This document shows positions 24,807 to 38,667 of a stretch of 64,000 bases of DNA, piece after piece; position 1 is the stretch's first letter, and every line of letters starts with the position of its first letter. The stretch is from Scatophagus argus (lineage: Eukaryota > Chordata > Actinopteri > Scatophagidae), in contig NC_058501.1 of NCBI RefSeq assembly GCF_020382885.2, positions 14,832,501-14,896,500 of the forward strand, in the 5' to 3' direction. Under the pieces are notes generated by a model, which was not told the origin of the DNA, did not search any database, and saw nothing but the letters and a program-made list of their open reading frames with translations. The position numbers and the translations under genes were made by a program.

Positions 24807-25923
24807 GGTCACAAATATACAAAGGTCATGTGACAATTTGCTATATGTCAGAGACTTGTAATGTATTGCTAGGTTTTTAAAAATAGTCTTTTAGATGTGT
24901 TATTTATATCTATAATAACAGAAATTAATGTATTTTGTACCAAAATCATTGTGGCCTTAGCCAAAAATAGCATTTTTTGTCTTATATTGCACAATGTGTA
25001 TTTTAAAAGCTTTATAGAGATTTTTTTTAACATGTTATAATCACTATGTTATGACTTCGTAGAAACATAGTTAAACCTTTTCCTTCAGCTTCTCTGTGAA
25101 GAGTGAAAGTATGTCTTAGTGTGAACGAGATGAAAATGAGTATTATGCATGGCTGTGTTGATGCGTCCCGATACTTAATCTGTTTATGCAATGGATTTAA
25201 TGTGTTTATATACATTTGATACAGATAAAGTGATTGTATTGGAAGCTTTAGTGCATGAAGAAGTTAGCAGTACAACTTTAAGATGTTTACATAATGCCAA
25301 ATATCAATGCACTGCTAATGAATAAGATTACCAATGACAATAATAGCAGTATCTTTGAATGATAATGTATATGTTACACTGTGAGTTTGTCCAATAGTCT
25401 GATTCTCGCACCAGACTTCACTTACAAAAAATGTGACATCTCACACTAAATCCCCTGTTTTCGCGCTGTGTAATGCCAATGTTGTCTTGCCTTTTGTTTT
25501 TTGTCACATCACAAGCTCTCATCTTACTGAGTGAACCTCAGGAGCCACAGTTTTTCATTATTTTATTACATATTTTACTCAGATTAGATTGATTAATCAG
25601 TCCGTCACACTTTCCTTGTCTTTTCCCCACCATTTACGTTGACTACAGGGGATCCAAATGGAGCAAAGGGGTCTCCTGGCAGAAATTCCTTTTGTCATTT
25701 CACTTTTTCAAAAAACTGAATCATCTGGAGAGCAGATGGGAATATTGAGAAAGAAAGGAAATAATGAAGGACACCCCTGTCACATATCTTGTTAATTTAA
25801 TTGACATTTGTGCCCAGTAAAATTGCCGTTTTGACTCCATTTTGCTGTACACACGTCTCACAGTTGGACTTCCTGCTCAGGATGTCCTCTTTTTATTAAA
25901 GCTGGGGGGGAAAAAAAGGAAAG

Positions 25924-25940
25924 AAATAAACAATAAACAT
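25924..25940 (+). terminator. esrp1: Probable esrp1 polyadenylation signals
   Basis: Overlapping AATAAA hexamers (AAATAAACAATAAAC) about 1.1 kb after the distal esrp1 stop, following a long non-coding AT-rich stretch that reads as 3'UTR. Confidence 0.4.
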
Positions 25941-27389
25941 ATGAAGTCTGTCGACCTTCCACTGTATGATTTCACTCTTTGCCTTTTTGAGCGTTTCACC
26001 ACACTTTGTTGCGTACGTATTATACTTTTCTGTACTTTGAAAGGGTGTGTGAACACACAGGTGGAGCCGACTAATGACAGAATGTGGCTGGAGGGGAAAC
26101 TGTGGGAACTCAATCACACTGTCCTCAGTGATTACTTCTGCCTTTCTCACATACACACACATGCTATGCTGAAGAAACCTTTGTCACTCACACACTAAAC
26201 GTATTATCTGAGAGGATGGCCCTTTTTTTCTTTTTTTTAACAGGGTGGAAAAGCAAAGAATAGAGAGAGAAGGAAGGAGGAAGAGAGAAGGAGGTACACA
26301 AAACCATGTCAGACCCCCTCAGGGCAGATTTCGCATTGTGTAATACAATCTTGTGCAACCCCACCCAATGTGAACACTTTTTTAACACACTCACTCATTC
26401 TCACACTCAGAGAAAACACAGTCCAAACCAGTGTAGCAACACCATTAACATAGATGCAACAAAGTCCAAAATACCTTGTGTGTAGTTAAATATATGTCAT
26501 GTACTGTGGGAAAATACAAGGTGATTATACATTGTTCTGAGTTAAGTTATTATTTCATAGTCTGTCAAAAAGGTATTTCTGTACATGTCAAACTAGTTTT
26601 GTCAAATTCAATATGTTTGTTCAGTTTAAAAGTACTTTATATAAATATTGGCAGTGAAAAGATCTAGACTACAGTGGAAAACATTACAGCTGCCAAAAGA
26701 GAGAGGAGACTGGGATTTTCCTAACCCTAATCCTAATCTGGACATTAAAAGAGCTCCCGATTGCATAAGAGAATACATTTTCAGTCCGAACATTTAGTCA
26801 ACTAAATATGTAAAGGACAGATAGGAGAAGGAAGGAGACCTGATAATGGACAAAAGAATGGCAGCTGTGCATTTCAATGGGAAAAAAATCCTAAAATGTT
26901 TTCCAGGACACAGCTGTTTTTCTAAAATCACTCCTTTATGAAGGCATGCTATGATAATGGTAATCCTAAATGTCGGTTGTGGCTGTCAAGCCACAAACCA
27001 CTATTATGTTTGTTTGTTTGTTTTAAGTAAGCTACATAATGTAACACACACACATACATATCAACTGAGTTCAAAGCCATGTATTCAGGCAACATCTCTA
27101 CAGAAGCAAAAGTACAAATATTTTATAGGCATATTGCTGGGAGCAGCAATCCAAATGGATGGATGGATGATGTTTATGGGACCTGTCATACAGTAAATAA
27201 TTGCACAGACGTAACAATGGAGATTTATGAAAAGGTTTAATTTCCCTAACTTTATCTCTGATGAAGTAACCCACAGGATATCAGAGTCTTTTTGAAAAAC
27301 ATTACTGGGGAGGTGAGGTCATGGTGTGTATTTTTTTCTTTTTGCTGAACGAAGGGTGGTCTGGTTTATTTTATCCTATTTTTTTGGGA

Positions 27390-27690
27390 GATCGTGCAGC
27401 TCGGTGATACAGTGGTCAGCACTGTTGCCTCCCAGCAGGTTCGAATCCTGGTCTGGAACCTTCTGAGTCTGCATGTTCTCCCTGTGCCAGCATGGGTTTT
27501 CTCCAGGAACTCCGGCTTCCTCCCACAGTCCCAAAAACGTACGTTAGATTAACTGGCTACTCTGCATTGCCCCTTGGTGTGAATGTGTGTTTGTCTGTCT
27601 TTGTGTCTCAGCCTGGTGACCAGTCCACAGTGTACTCCACCTCTCACCCACTGTCAGCTGGGATATCACTAAGTGGTAGTGATAGAATGC
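27390..27690 (+). repeat. Dispersed teleost repeat, copy 2 (intergenic)
   Basis: Shares the series CAGTGGTCAGCACTGTTGCC, GGTTCGAATCCTGGTC, GCATGTTCTCC, GGCTTCCTCCCACAGTCCCA, TAACTGGCTACTCT and TGTCAGCTGGGAT with the copy at 49130. The GGTTCGAATCC segment resembles a tRNA B box. Confidence 0.75.
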
Positions 27691-27716
27691 GAAGTGATCT
27701 ATCACTTAGTGATTTA
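27662..27716. repeat. Inverted repeat at end of dispersed repeat copy 2
   Basis: ATCACTAAGTG near 27665 is matched by CACTTAGTGAT near 27702, with further GTAGTGATAG / CTATCAC pairing inside. Confidence 0.6.
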
Positions 27717-28154
27717 ATGTAGGACAGAACAGAGATGCAATTACAGGCTGACTCACTGCACTGCACCTCATAGGTGTGTATTGGCAGATAAATCAGCAGT
27801 ACACTTTGTAACAACATTCCCTCACAGGGTGGGTGAGGCATGCGCACACACTTTACACACAGGCACGCAGGGCGTTGCTGATCCACATTCCCTTGCCAGT
27901 GCACACACCAAAGATGCTGCTACAGAGTTGTCAAACTGATGATTTGGCTTTTATTAAGATCCCACCAAGGGCAGGAACAACACAGTCAACACGACAACAT
28001 GTCATACACTGCCTCAGATGTGGTCGTGACAAAACAAGTGCTGAAATAAAGTCATTAAGCGGCATGGTAACGCTTAAACAATAGCTAATTTCCAAGAATA
28101 AGACCTCTGAGATCCGTACTGCATTTCACCTGTGATGAAAACTCAAACTAAATT

Positions 28155-28178
28155 AAAAAAAAAAAAAAAAAAAAAAAA
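28155..28178 (+). repeat. A24 homopolymer
   Basis: Uninterrupted A run in the esrp1-epb41l4b intergenic region; no recognisable retroelement body lies upstream. Confidence 0.85.
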
Positions 28179-29009
28179 GCAACATGATTCATGATTTGTT
28201 CGTCATGACAACACAAGATCAGTGAGTTCAGCTGCCACAGGAGCTGTGACTGCAGATTTGTCTCCTTCTAGTGGGCAGATTGAGACTGCAGCAGCACAGT
28301 CACAACACTCTCCACATCTGCACCGAGTCTGAATTCACTTTCAATTCGTTCTGTTCAGAAATTTTTTTAAATCTTCAAATGCTGCAAATGTTTTGGCAAG
28401 TCAAAACCGATATGTGACCGACAGAAATAAGGAATTAAGCATTTACAATGCCTGCTCTGGTGTCTGCATATTAATCACAATGTCTATTTACATTTTGAAC
28501 AAACTGACTTGAAAGTGAACTGACTTTCGCTTCAGCCTGTTATTTTTCAAAGTGTACAAACCAAAGCTTCAACAGTCGCAGTCTGAAACACAGTTTGGGT
28601 ATCAACATGGACACAGTGCTGATGAAATCACACAAAACTTAAACATAACCCCGAAGCAAATCAGATAAATATTTCATTGTGTAACATATTTATCATGCAG
28701 GCAGCACCAGTCACATCTGTAGCTTGTCTGTTAGGTGTCTGTATGTGTGAGTCGGTGAGACCATTTCGGTATCACGTATTGTTAAAGTTTTCAGTTTCAT
28801 GAATACAAACAACCATCCCTCTAAAATAACAGTTACGCAAATATAACAATTGCCTTTATGCAAATATATATTTATAGCTGCTGAAAGTGTTATGCAAATA
28901 TACAAATGTTGATTGCAGCCAACGACTTTGGGTGTTCTGCCTCCACCTTCCTCACTTAATGTAAGGTCTGCTGTGCCCAGTGATGAGTCCGGGGTCGAGG
29001 GTCAACGCC

Positions 29010-32000
29010 TCAGAGCTCCGTCATCAGCAGTGCTCTGAGAATCTTCTCTCTGTCCAACCTCACTTCCTCTCCGCTGCAAACAGAAAGATACAAACAAGAA
29101 GTTTAATGGTACCACAGCTGCTCCCGTTTTCAGTTCATTTTTCTTTGCGACTCCTTTTCAATCACATAAAACCTCAAAAACATTACTGCACTTTACGTTT
29201 GGAATACAAACAAAATGTGATTTATTTGAACTCACGAGCAATGTTAACAAATTAATTGTTAAATATGAGGACATACGTATATAATTCAAAGGTACCTTAA
29301 TCACATAATTTTACATGAATTGTGATGTTCTGCTCATCTGCAAACTTCATCCAACTTTCCATCAGCGCGGTGGTGACTAAATTTTGATTTTTGGGCGAAC
29401 TGTTCTTTTAAGCATTTAATGATCGTGCCTCAGTCGGTGAACATGAAGAATTGAGGTGTGTTACCTGTTGTTATGGGCAGCAAGGTAAGGGACCTGGTGA
29501 GGATTGGAGCTACGGTAGTATGAAGGGGAGAGATGGGGAGAAGGCGAAGGAGAGGAACAACATGGACTACCCAGCTCCAGTGCTGGCATATTATCCACCT
29601 GCAATACACATGTGTTTACACAGACACAGACATCCCTGTGTTTACTTACAGATCATGCTGAAAGTCTGAATTAATCCCACATAAGTGGAGAGTAATGCAT
29701 TAAACAAACATTCTTAAAGGCTTTCCAAGGCGTGTGTATAGGAGTGTATGCTACCTGTGGGTATATGGAGGGCTGTATCTGTTTGTCCAATGAGCTGGTA
29801 GATCCTGACTTTCCTGTACTCTGGGAGGAGATGGCTGCAAGTGCTTCTGGGAGATTATCTTCATCTTCATGGTTACTGACCAATAAATTGAGATACTGAA
29901 TGACTTACATGACCTGCAGATTGTTCTGAACAAAATGTCCTTTTCAAACAGTGGAAATTGCATTGCTTTTGCTTCAAGTGCTCTGTGGAGTATTTGTGAA
30001 ATTTCTCCTCTGAAGCTCCATCCTTCAGCAGTTATCAAAGGTAATATGTACTCACAAGCTGAACTGCCTGACCAGTCGTTTTCTTCGGCTGGTGCTTGTG
30101 TTGGCTTTGGACTGCAGCCTCTCCGGTGTGGGGTCACGGTCTTGCCGAGGCGGCATCTTTTCCGCTGTTAGACTAGACGCAGCCGAGTCCTGGGACGAGC
30201 TCTGATACCTGAAGACCAGAGCCGTGACATGGAGAGTTGGTCTCAAATACAAATATGCAGAAATGTGTGCAAGCATGTGAAGATACAGTGAGGGCACTGG
30301 CCTGTCATTGAGGGTCTCATTTGAGTTCTTCCCCCTTGGTGTTGCTGGAGCTTCCTTCTTCATCATGTGGGAGAAGATGATGCTGCTGTCAGTTACACTG
30401 TACAGTACACAAGGCTTAGATTGTTAGGTGGATGTGAACCACGGTACTCACCCGGAAAGCCGCCTCCACCTGGGCCTTTAAGATGTTACATTTAAGGTGG
30501 TCGGGGAGCATTGCTGGAGAGGCAGGAGGGTGCAGAGACTTTTCAGACAGCTGCTTCTCCTCTCCCTGGCAGGGGAACAGGCAGGAAGGTAAACATCTTA
30601 CTGCGAGCAGAATAAGACAACAAGCATGTGGGCAAAGTGTCTGACCTTGTTGTCCATGTTGACGTGCAGCGAGGGCCAGGGGGGCGAATCACTTTCCGAC
30701 TCCAAGGCCTTGAGCAGAGTTTGAGAAATGTCCAGCTCATCTGCAGGGCAGGGAGGAGCTCGACGTTCTAATGCACAAAAAGTTTAAGGAGCAAAACTAA
30801 AGGATGCGTTTGTTTTTGTATATGTGAATGAACAGACCCATTGTGTTACTTGTTGCTGAGTAGATTTCATGTGGGAGGGATGGCAAAGTTAGTATCTGAG
30901 TGGTTTATTATATTTATATCCACAGTGGCACATTTTGATAGACACTTTTGTACATAAACAGAACATTCAAAATTGGAGGGAAATAAAGACAGAAGAAAAA
31001 GGATTTTCCAGTACATCTGGGTAATGCACAGAGCTAATTTATTAAGAGTTTTGACTTGACTTTGACTTTTTTTTTTACTTACCTTTTTACTTTACCTTGA
31101 TAATGTACTTCGAATTTAAGAGATGATGGACAAAAAAATCCACTGTTTTCTGTCTGTGCAAAAATGTGTTCCAAATCAACATTTTGATTACAAAATGTCC
31201 TCTTTGGGGTACATTCCTCCACTGCAAGGTGGAGGAAAAACAACAGCAGGAACTTAATACTAAAAGAGAGTGGAATTTGGACTTGAAAATGGTGAAGCCA
31301 CCCTTTAAGTGAGAAAGTACGGTTTTGTGTTATTGGGATTAGCTGATCCTTAATGAAAAGAGCATCAGTCTACACTGCAAACGGATCACAGATTTACAGA
31401 CAGGCTGACTGTACTCACTGTTCTTGATGTGTGTGTGGCAGAGCGTATCCTGGCTGTGGGTGTGGCGACGGTGATGGTGGTGGATCTTGCCAGAATAAGA
31501 CGTCTCGTTCTCTTCAACACTGAACTGATGGTCTGAGGCAGGACCACTGAGGGGGAAACTGAAGACAACACAAGCAGTCAAAACAAATTCCACCTAAACT
31601 GCACCCTCAAAGGGCAGTTAAGAAATAAACCAAAATAAATCTTTGTTATCCAACTTCTTCTTTCAAAGCCGTAAAGTTTTGACAAAAAAACTACAAATCC
31701 CACTACAGATGTGGAAAAAGACAGTCACATGACTGTGACAAGTGGGCTAAAGTTATAAAACAATGAAGGACAGACATTTGCAGTTTTGCGCAATTACAAA
31801 CATTTTGTTTATTTGAAAAGCAATATGGCAACTTCCCTAAAGGCATGATGTGATTCAAGTAACTGATACAGAGGAAAAGTCAACACACTATTAAGACAAA
31901 AACATTGGCCACACCTTTCTGTAAACAGTCGTCTGATTTAGCAAATCCATAACCTGTTATAACAAATTAACTCGAAAGTCTCACTTTAAAAGCACAACCC

Positions 32001-33869
32001 CACATATGCAGGTCTCTAGCTTCTGTTTCACACTGAACTATATACTACACACTTTTAAAGCAGCTTAATCCCTAAACCAGCATTAAACAGTTGCTCGACT
32101 CCTTGACCCCTGTGGAGAATCACCTCGTCCGGCACCCCCATCACTTTATCTCACTCAAATTAAAGTGATTTGTCTAAATCAAGTGTCACAAGACTAATAA
32201 GGCATGAAGAAAATGAATATGAGATTTTACAATAAACATACTGAGGGATGAAAAAAAAAACAACCCCGGTAACATGAAAATATACATCACAAAACCAGGT
32301 CATGAGGCTCCTCTCATCATATTGTTTGCAGTCGTGTCTTTTAGTCTTTATCAGTGGTTCTGTCGCTGTACATGATTGTGTATAACAAACAAGCGGTACA
32401 TTCTGAGCCTCATTACAATGATTATGTTATTAATGACTGTCTTACTTTAACCCGGAAGACTTTTGGAACAGTTCCCAAAATCTGGTCTGAAAACAGGAAG
32501 TATAACGTTACCACGGAATCAGCGAGTTAGCTGAGGGATACAACATTAAGGTACGCCACATTAGATGTTAGTAGTACTTGTTTGCAGCGTAGCGACTGTG
32601 CAGACTACAGGATCTGCGCAGACTACAGATCACAGAATTACTCTAATTTTTGGCAGTAATGAGAAACATCTTGTTCCTGTGATCTCTAAACAGATTTATG
32701 GAAGGCTTACCGACGACAGATATTGTGCACAGTGACATCGTCAGAAAGTGCAAGAGATACTGAATGTAAAGCTGCACGTATCACGGCTGTGTGCTCAGAT
32801 TTGACTGGGTTGTGATGTCGAGAAGGAGTGCGATTTTTGGCACAAAATGGGGGCACTGAAGGTCTTAAAGAAGCTAATTTTGTCTATCAGCTGGGTGTCA
32901 CATTCATTGCTGTCGATGCAACTGTTGATAAGCAGGCCAAATCATCAAGCCTAACAACAACAACTAACTTCCCAACTGGTTTCAGAACACCAGTATGCAC
33001 CGGTCCCTTTCACCTTGCACTTTGCCTCATTCCCCCCCTCACCAAAAACCGCTTGGGGAGGTGTTGACAGTCAGTTTGATAACTTCTGACCTGGATTATA
33101 AGGTCTTTTGTCCTTTTTTGGGATATTCCACGAAGGTGCACATTGAAACACATGAGGTGATACAACAAACAGATGATGACAGTGTTAACGAGGATTACAA
33201 AGACAACTTTTTCCCCAGTGAGTCCATCAGCAGAGTTCCTCTCTTGGGAAAACCAGCCCTGTAAGTCTCAGTGTTAGGACTCTGGGTTTGAAGCAGATTC
33301 CCAGGGTTAAACAGAGGTCAAAGTTCAGTCATGACCTTGTCCCTGTTAACCACACTGACGTTTCCTCTGATGCTGATGGTTCGCTCCGGGATGGGGGGGA
33401 GACTGGACACGGGACTCGCAGCGTCTACAACAGGTCTGAACATGACAGGGAAATGGAGAATCATACGCACAGCATGGAGGTAGACAACACACACACACAG
33501 ACATGAGATTCATGAGTGATGTGAAGTGTAATGAAAAACACATAATGAGGAGTACCTAACACAGAGCATAAAGTGATTGACTTCGTCTAGAAATAGAAAC
33601 TCAAGGGTCCCTAAGACTGATGGTACGTCCTTGAGCACCTCTCAACCCTGCTCTCTGTGTCCTCTGTGCTCAGCTGTCTTACCTGTGTGACGGTGTGTGT
33701 CCGGAGGGCTGCAGGTAAACTGGGGGTGTGAGAGCCGGGTGGGATGGGTGCCACGGCTCGTGACCGATGGGAATGTTGTGCTGATACTGGAGGGAAGGAG
33801 AGGAGATGGATTGAAGAGACGCTGAAATTAAATGTTGTCACAAGGGCGAAGCCAGATCAGTGGCTGCTG

Positions 33870-33922
<53 letters not shown>

Positions 33923-36900
33923 GAAAGTGGGTTATCTGCGGTCACTCACTGGATGTAGGCTGGGATCAGGGCTAGCGTGAGCACTGGAAAAGAACGAAAA
34001 CATTAATTTCCTCATGTGTACATGTTTTGGAAAGATAAAATATCCTCAAAACTACAAGTTGACCACTATTTTACTTCTTTCTTCTTTCACAACAGAGGCA
34101 TAAATTCAGATTATCCAGGCTGTTGTGTGGATTAAGGTCAAGGTTAGAGGATAAGGAGTGAGCGTAATCAATGGAATGTCCTCATGAGTGAAGTAATATG
34201 AATGTGCATGTGTGTATTGTGTACATTTGTGGGTGTTTTACCTGATGTGTGGCGGCTTGGCTGGGGAAATGGCAGCTGACACAGTAAGACGTGATGTCAG
34301 TTAGAGAAAGAAAGCAAAAGAGCAGAAAAGTTTGTCACTTTATCTTCATTTGTCTGTTTCTTCTTTCAGAGCAGTTATCTGGTGTTCGTCACTCTTTGCA
34401 TACATGTTATCACACTAAGCTCTCAGCTATTACCCACACAGTCTTCATTTATTTTGCATTGCAGGGGCTGAATGACAAACCAGCCAATAGTAAAAGGTGT
34501 GTGGACACACTGACAGTCTTGAGGTAAATGCATCAGTAGCCTGCCCTTGATCATTCATGCATAATAGATTACGGTGAGAAAGAGGCTTGTGTGCAGATGG
34601 TGGGAAGTATGGAGGAGGAAAGAGGGCAGCTGCAGCTGCTCTTGACAGTGGAAAGGTGACACTAACGTGTTACAACCTGTCTTAAGAATCTCGAGCACTT
34701 TCTTTAAAAAGAGCCAGAGCTGTTTGTAAGCTGCTGTATTACCAGATAATTTTATATATTTTTGGTGAAAACCCCGAACCCTACAGGCAACAGCTTTTCC
34801 TTTTCGGTCAAAAAAAATACAGTCAAGCAGTAATTATGTATGGCAAAGTCAAGTTTTCTAAAGTATGTGACCTTCACGACAACATGTGCAGGCAAGTAAT
34901 GGATCAAAAACAGGTGCTGTGAGTCATCAACGTTTGTATGTGTCGATAAGTCTCACCTTTGCCCAACGACTGCGTGCGGGAGGGGTACCTCTTGCTCGGC
35001 CTCCTCTCAAACGTGCTGGCTCTCCTCAGTCTGCCTCCATGAGTAGCCTGATATTCTGTTTTACCACTGAAACACAGCACAGAAGGAGGTAAAAAAAAAA
35101 AAGTATAAATGTCTGAAACAGTTTATACCAACTTCAAGGCTTTAAAAAATTGTTTCGAAAAAATGTAGCCCATTTTGTTTGCGCCACGGTCAGGACACTA
35201 AACACAGCAACTTAACACAAAACCAAGAAAGCTACGAAAACAGCCAAGCTCAAAACTCGTTTCAGAATAGCTGCTGCGTGCACTCTTTTAATTATCCTCA
35301 ATTTCTGTTCTTTTGTACTACTTTCTGCTGTCATGTTTTCATCTATTGCTTTTATTTTCCAATATTCATTGACATTGTTTTGTATTGTTTTTGATGTACT
35401 GTGACCTTGAGTGATTTGAAAGGCACGTTTAAATAAAATGCATTATTATTTATTAGCATTATTGTTATTATTATTATCATAAGGGTAATCAATCTGAAGA
35501 ATTTTGTATGCATTTCTATTTAGTCGACCTTAAATTTCTTACATTTTTGCTCCAACAACATTTTCTTAAGCATACTTAATTGCTCATTCATTTCTATGAT
35601 GAAATTACTCTAATTCAAAAACTGTCTGACAACAAAAAGTTCCACATAAATGACACTGGCATGTTAACCACCACCTGTAGCTCGAGTTTTTAATCTAATG
35701 ACTCCTGTGTAAAACAGACTTCATGATGCTTTGTTCAGCAGCTCCAACAAATAACAGGAAGTGCCCCTCAAGAATGAGAATTTGCTTTGACCATCTCAGA
35801 TAATAGTCCGAAAAACAAAACAAACAATATGAAGGGGATATCTCAGTTGCAATGGGAACAGATCCACGTAACCATAGATACACCGTAACCATAGATACAG
35901 TAGGAAGGCTCTGTTTCATGTGACACACTGTTCCCCATATGCTGGTGTTCATGCTGGCCACAACCACCTCAGTGAGCCCACTTGTATCATCTTTCTTCAG
36001 TCAACGCAACAGGTGAGTCAGTCTCTGCGCTCTACCTGAATCTGAAGCGGGACCCGAGTCGAGTGAAGTCGCTGCGGCTGGCCTTGCCCGTGGTCGGCTG
36101 ACGTAGGCGAAAGAAGGCGTGGCTCTCCACGGCACACTTCCACAGGTGTTTGCAGCTCTTGGAGCTGGCCAGCTGGAACACAAACGTGTGCTCCTGCTCC
36201 CGACCCTGTCAGAAAACAACCAAACGCCGTTAGCCCACCTGTGTGAGTGTGTGCCTGTGCTTTCGTATGTGTTTGTGAAAAGATACAAACCTGATCATCA
36301 TCCTCCACCACGGCCAAAGTGAGTCGACTCTTTTTAAAGTCCAGTCGAGTGATTTTTGGCCTGGGTGAGGCAAACCAAGCACTGTGCATTAATACCTCAG
36401 TTTTCAGTGTTATTTAAGACGAGCATCAGCATTAAGTGAACTAATTAATTTCTCAGCCACTTAGAAAGGCAGTAGTTTCAAGATCTGTTGCTGTGCAGAC
36501 TTTTGAGATAAATACTGAACTCATTAATTTAAACAATTACTTCGGCTTAGTCAGGAGCATGAAAGATGCATTCAGTGTCCTCACCAAAAGAAGAGGCCAA
36601 TTTTGTTGGAGCCCTCAAACACTAGGATGCCAGTAGGAGTGAGACCGAGTGCATATTCTCCTCCATCTCTGCCCTGAAAACCCAATACATACACACACAC
36701 ACACACACACCTTTAGCTGTCAAACACACCCGTAACATAGTGCCACTTACAGAAATAAAACACACCCACACACCTTGACAAAGTGCATATCTACACCATA
36801 AAGCTCCAGCCACTTGCATTTGTTGAGAAAAGATATCTCTGCTTGAGACGGACTCTTTCCCCTGTGGATACAAAAGAAAACACCATGCTGAGTTTTCACA

Positions 36901-38622
36901 GCAAAAATATCACTGTCTCTGTCACCTTGCTTCTGACACTTTGTGTTGCTACTCTGTCTGAAAAGGAAAATATCAGTAACGACACTTCATGGCCTCTACT
37001 GGTAATTGGTGTTAGCCATAGAGGGGAAATACTCCGTGAGTAATCCTGACTCAGTCCTGGTGTGTAAGAATGACTGCAAACTCAGAGTGGGTTCGTCCTT
37101 GTGTGGCTCAGTCGGCTCGATGAAGCACAGCATATGTGTATGTAATCTAATCCGAGATGGGAGCAATCAGACTGCGGCTGGGTTAAATACTGCTCGGAAT
37201 CAATCAAGACCCTCCAGGGATTAATCCCTTAATCCTCCACATAGGCCAGTGAGAGCGAGGCCAAGGCGGAGGAAGAGAGAAAGGAGGGAGAGTGAAATTT
37301 AGATCCCCTCACGCCGCAAGGCAGCAGCAGAATGACTTCCTTTCCTGCTCCGCGCTCTGCTTTTTTGCCCCACTTGTTTCATCCTAAGAGGAGACAAACA
37401 CGCTCGGGTCTAATCGCCGGTCGCTGTAAGTTATTTTAAGTATCATGGAATTTAGTACAGACGTGGAAATGTTTATGTGTCCTGGGTCTAAATGGTTGAC
37501 AAAGTCCCATTTTCTTTAAATTCAAAATGAGCTGTAAACTCACCTGAGATCTAACCACCTGCCGAATATGTCCGCCTCCATGGCCTCGCTCTGTTTGGGA
37601 CTGAAACGAAACTCCGACACCAGCTCAGGAGAGTGCTCCAAGGGGTCGCAGTCTCCCAGCTCACCTGGGTATGTCAAGAGGTTTGGAAAAACAAAAGGGG
37701 AGGGCAGCAAACATGTCTCAGTACAGTCTTTTGTGACGCTACTTTCACATACAAAAAAGTTAATGCAATAAGTAAAAATAAACTGCTTAAGGTGACTAAG
37801 AAGACTTGACAGCATGACTCTGTCTGCTGTTATGCTATGTGTTACCATTTATCATGATTCCATAATTGTCCCTCAAGGCCACATGGGCCACTGTTGAGCA
37901 AATGTCCCATAGTTTCTTTTTAAAGCTGCAAATCTCTGCACACTGCACCACAACACATAAAACTTGTTTGAAAGACAGCTAATCCACTGTGACTAGCTTT
38001 GACATTTGAGATTTAAGGCAAGGCTACAGAAGGGCGAGCTATTTAACAACAAAATTCATATTGTATTCATGTTCAGACAGCATCCATCTTGGCTTATTGC
38101 TAGTTCTCTGGGTTTAATTTTCTTATGGCACACATCATAAAACTCTTGCTTTTCTCCTGTCACAGATGTCAAAGTAATCGCCCCACTGAGGAAGAGCTTT
38201 ACCAGCCAATAATAGATTACAAACAAATAAATAATCAAGTAAGTGAGCGAACTTCAGTTTTCACATCTGAAAGCTGGTTTTCACGTCACAGTGAAATTAA
38301 TAGAGATTAATGTCTTCCCAGTCTATCGTGTGTTAAAAGGGTGAGAACAGCTGGAAGTAGTGTGAACTTTGAGAGGTGGAAGTGAAAAGTCTATGAACTA
38401 ATCGCTACTTATGAATGAGTCTACTTACTTTGTAAACAATATGCTGCCAGCTCTACTGAGACGTCATAGGGACATTTCAACCTGTCCAGGGAAAAAGAAA
38501 CACTGGTGATGAGCTGTCTGCTGTGTGACTACATTCACACACACTCATTAGACCTAACCCACAGTGTGACGTGTACATGTTATTATGTGTTGGAATGACA
38601 TTAAAGTGTCTGAACGCCCTAC

Positions 38623-38667
<45 letters not shown>

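Larger units (their letters stand above)
24836..29009. other. esrp1 3'UTR and convergent intergenic region
   Basis: The esrp1 3'UTR (to about 25.95 kb) gives way to AT-rich DNA with dispersed repeat copy 2, an inverted repeat and A24, then the epb41l4b 3'UTR from 29009 downward. The two genes converge here. No further coding signal was found. This is also the junction of the human 8q-like and 9q-like blocks. Confidence 0.6.
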
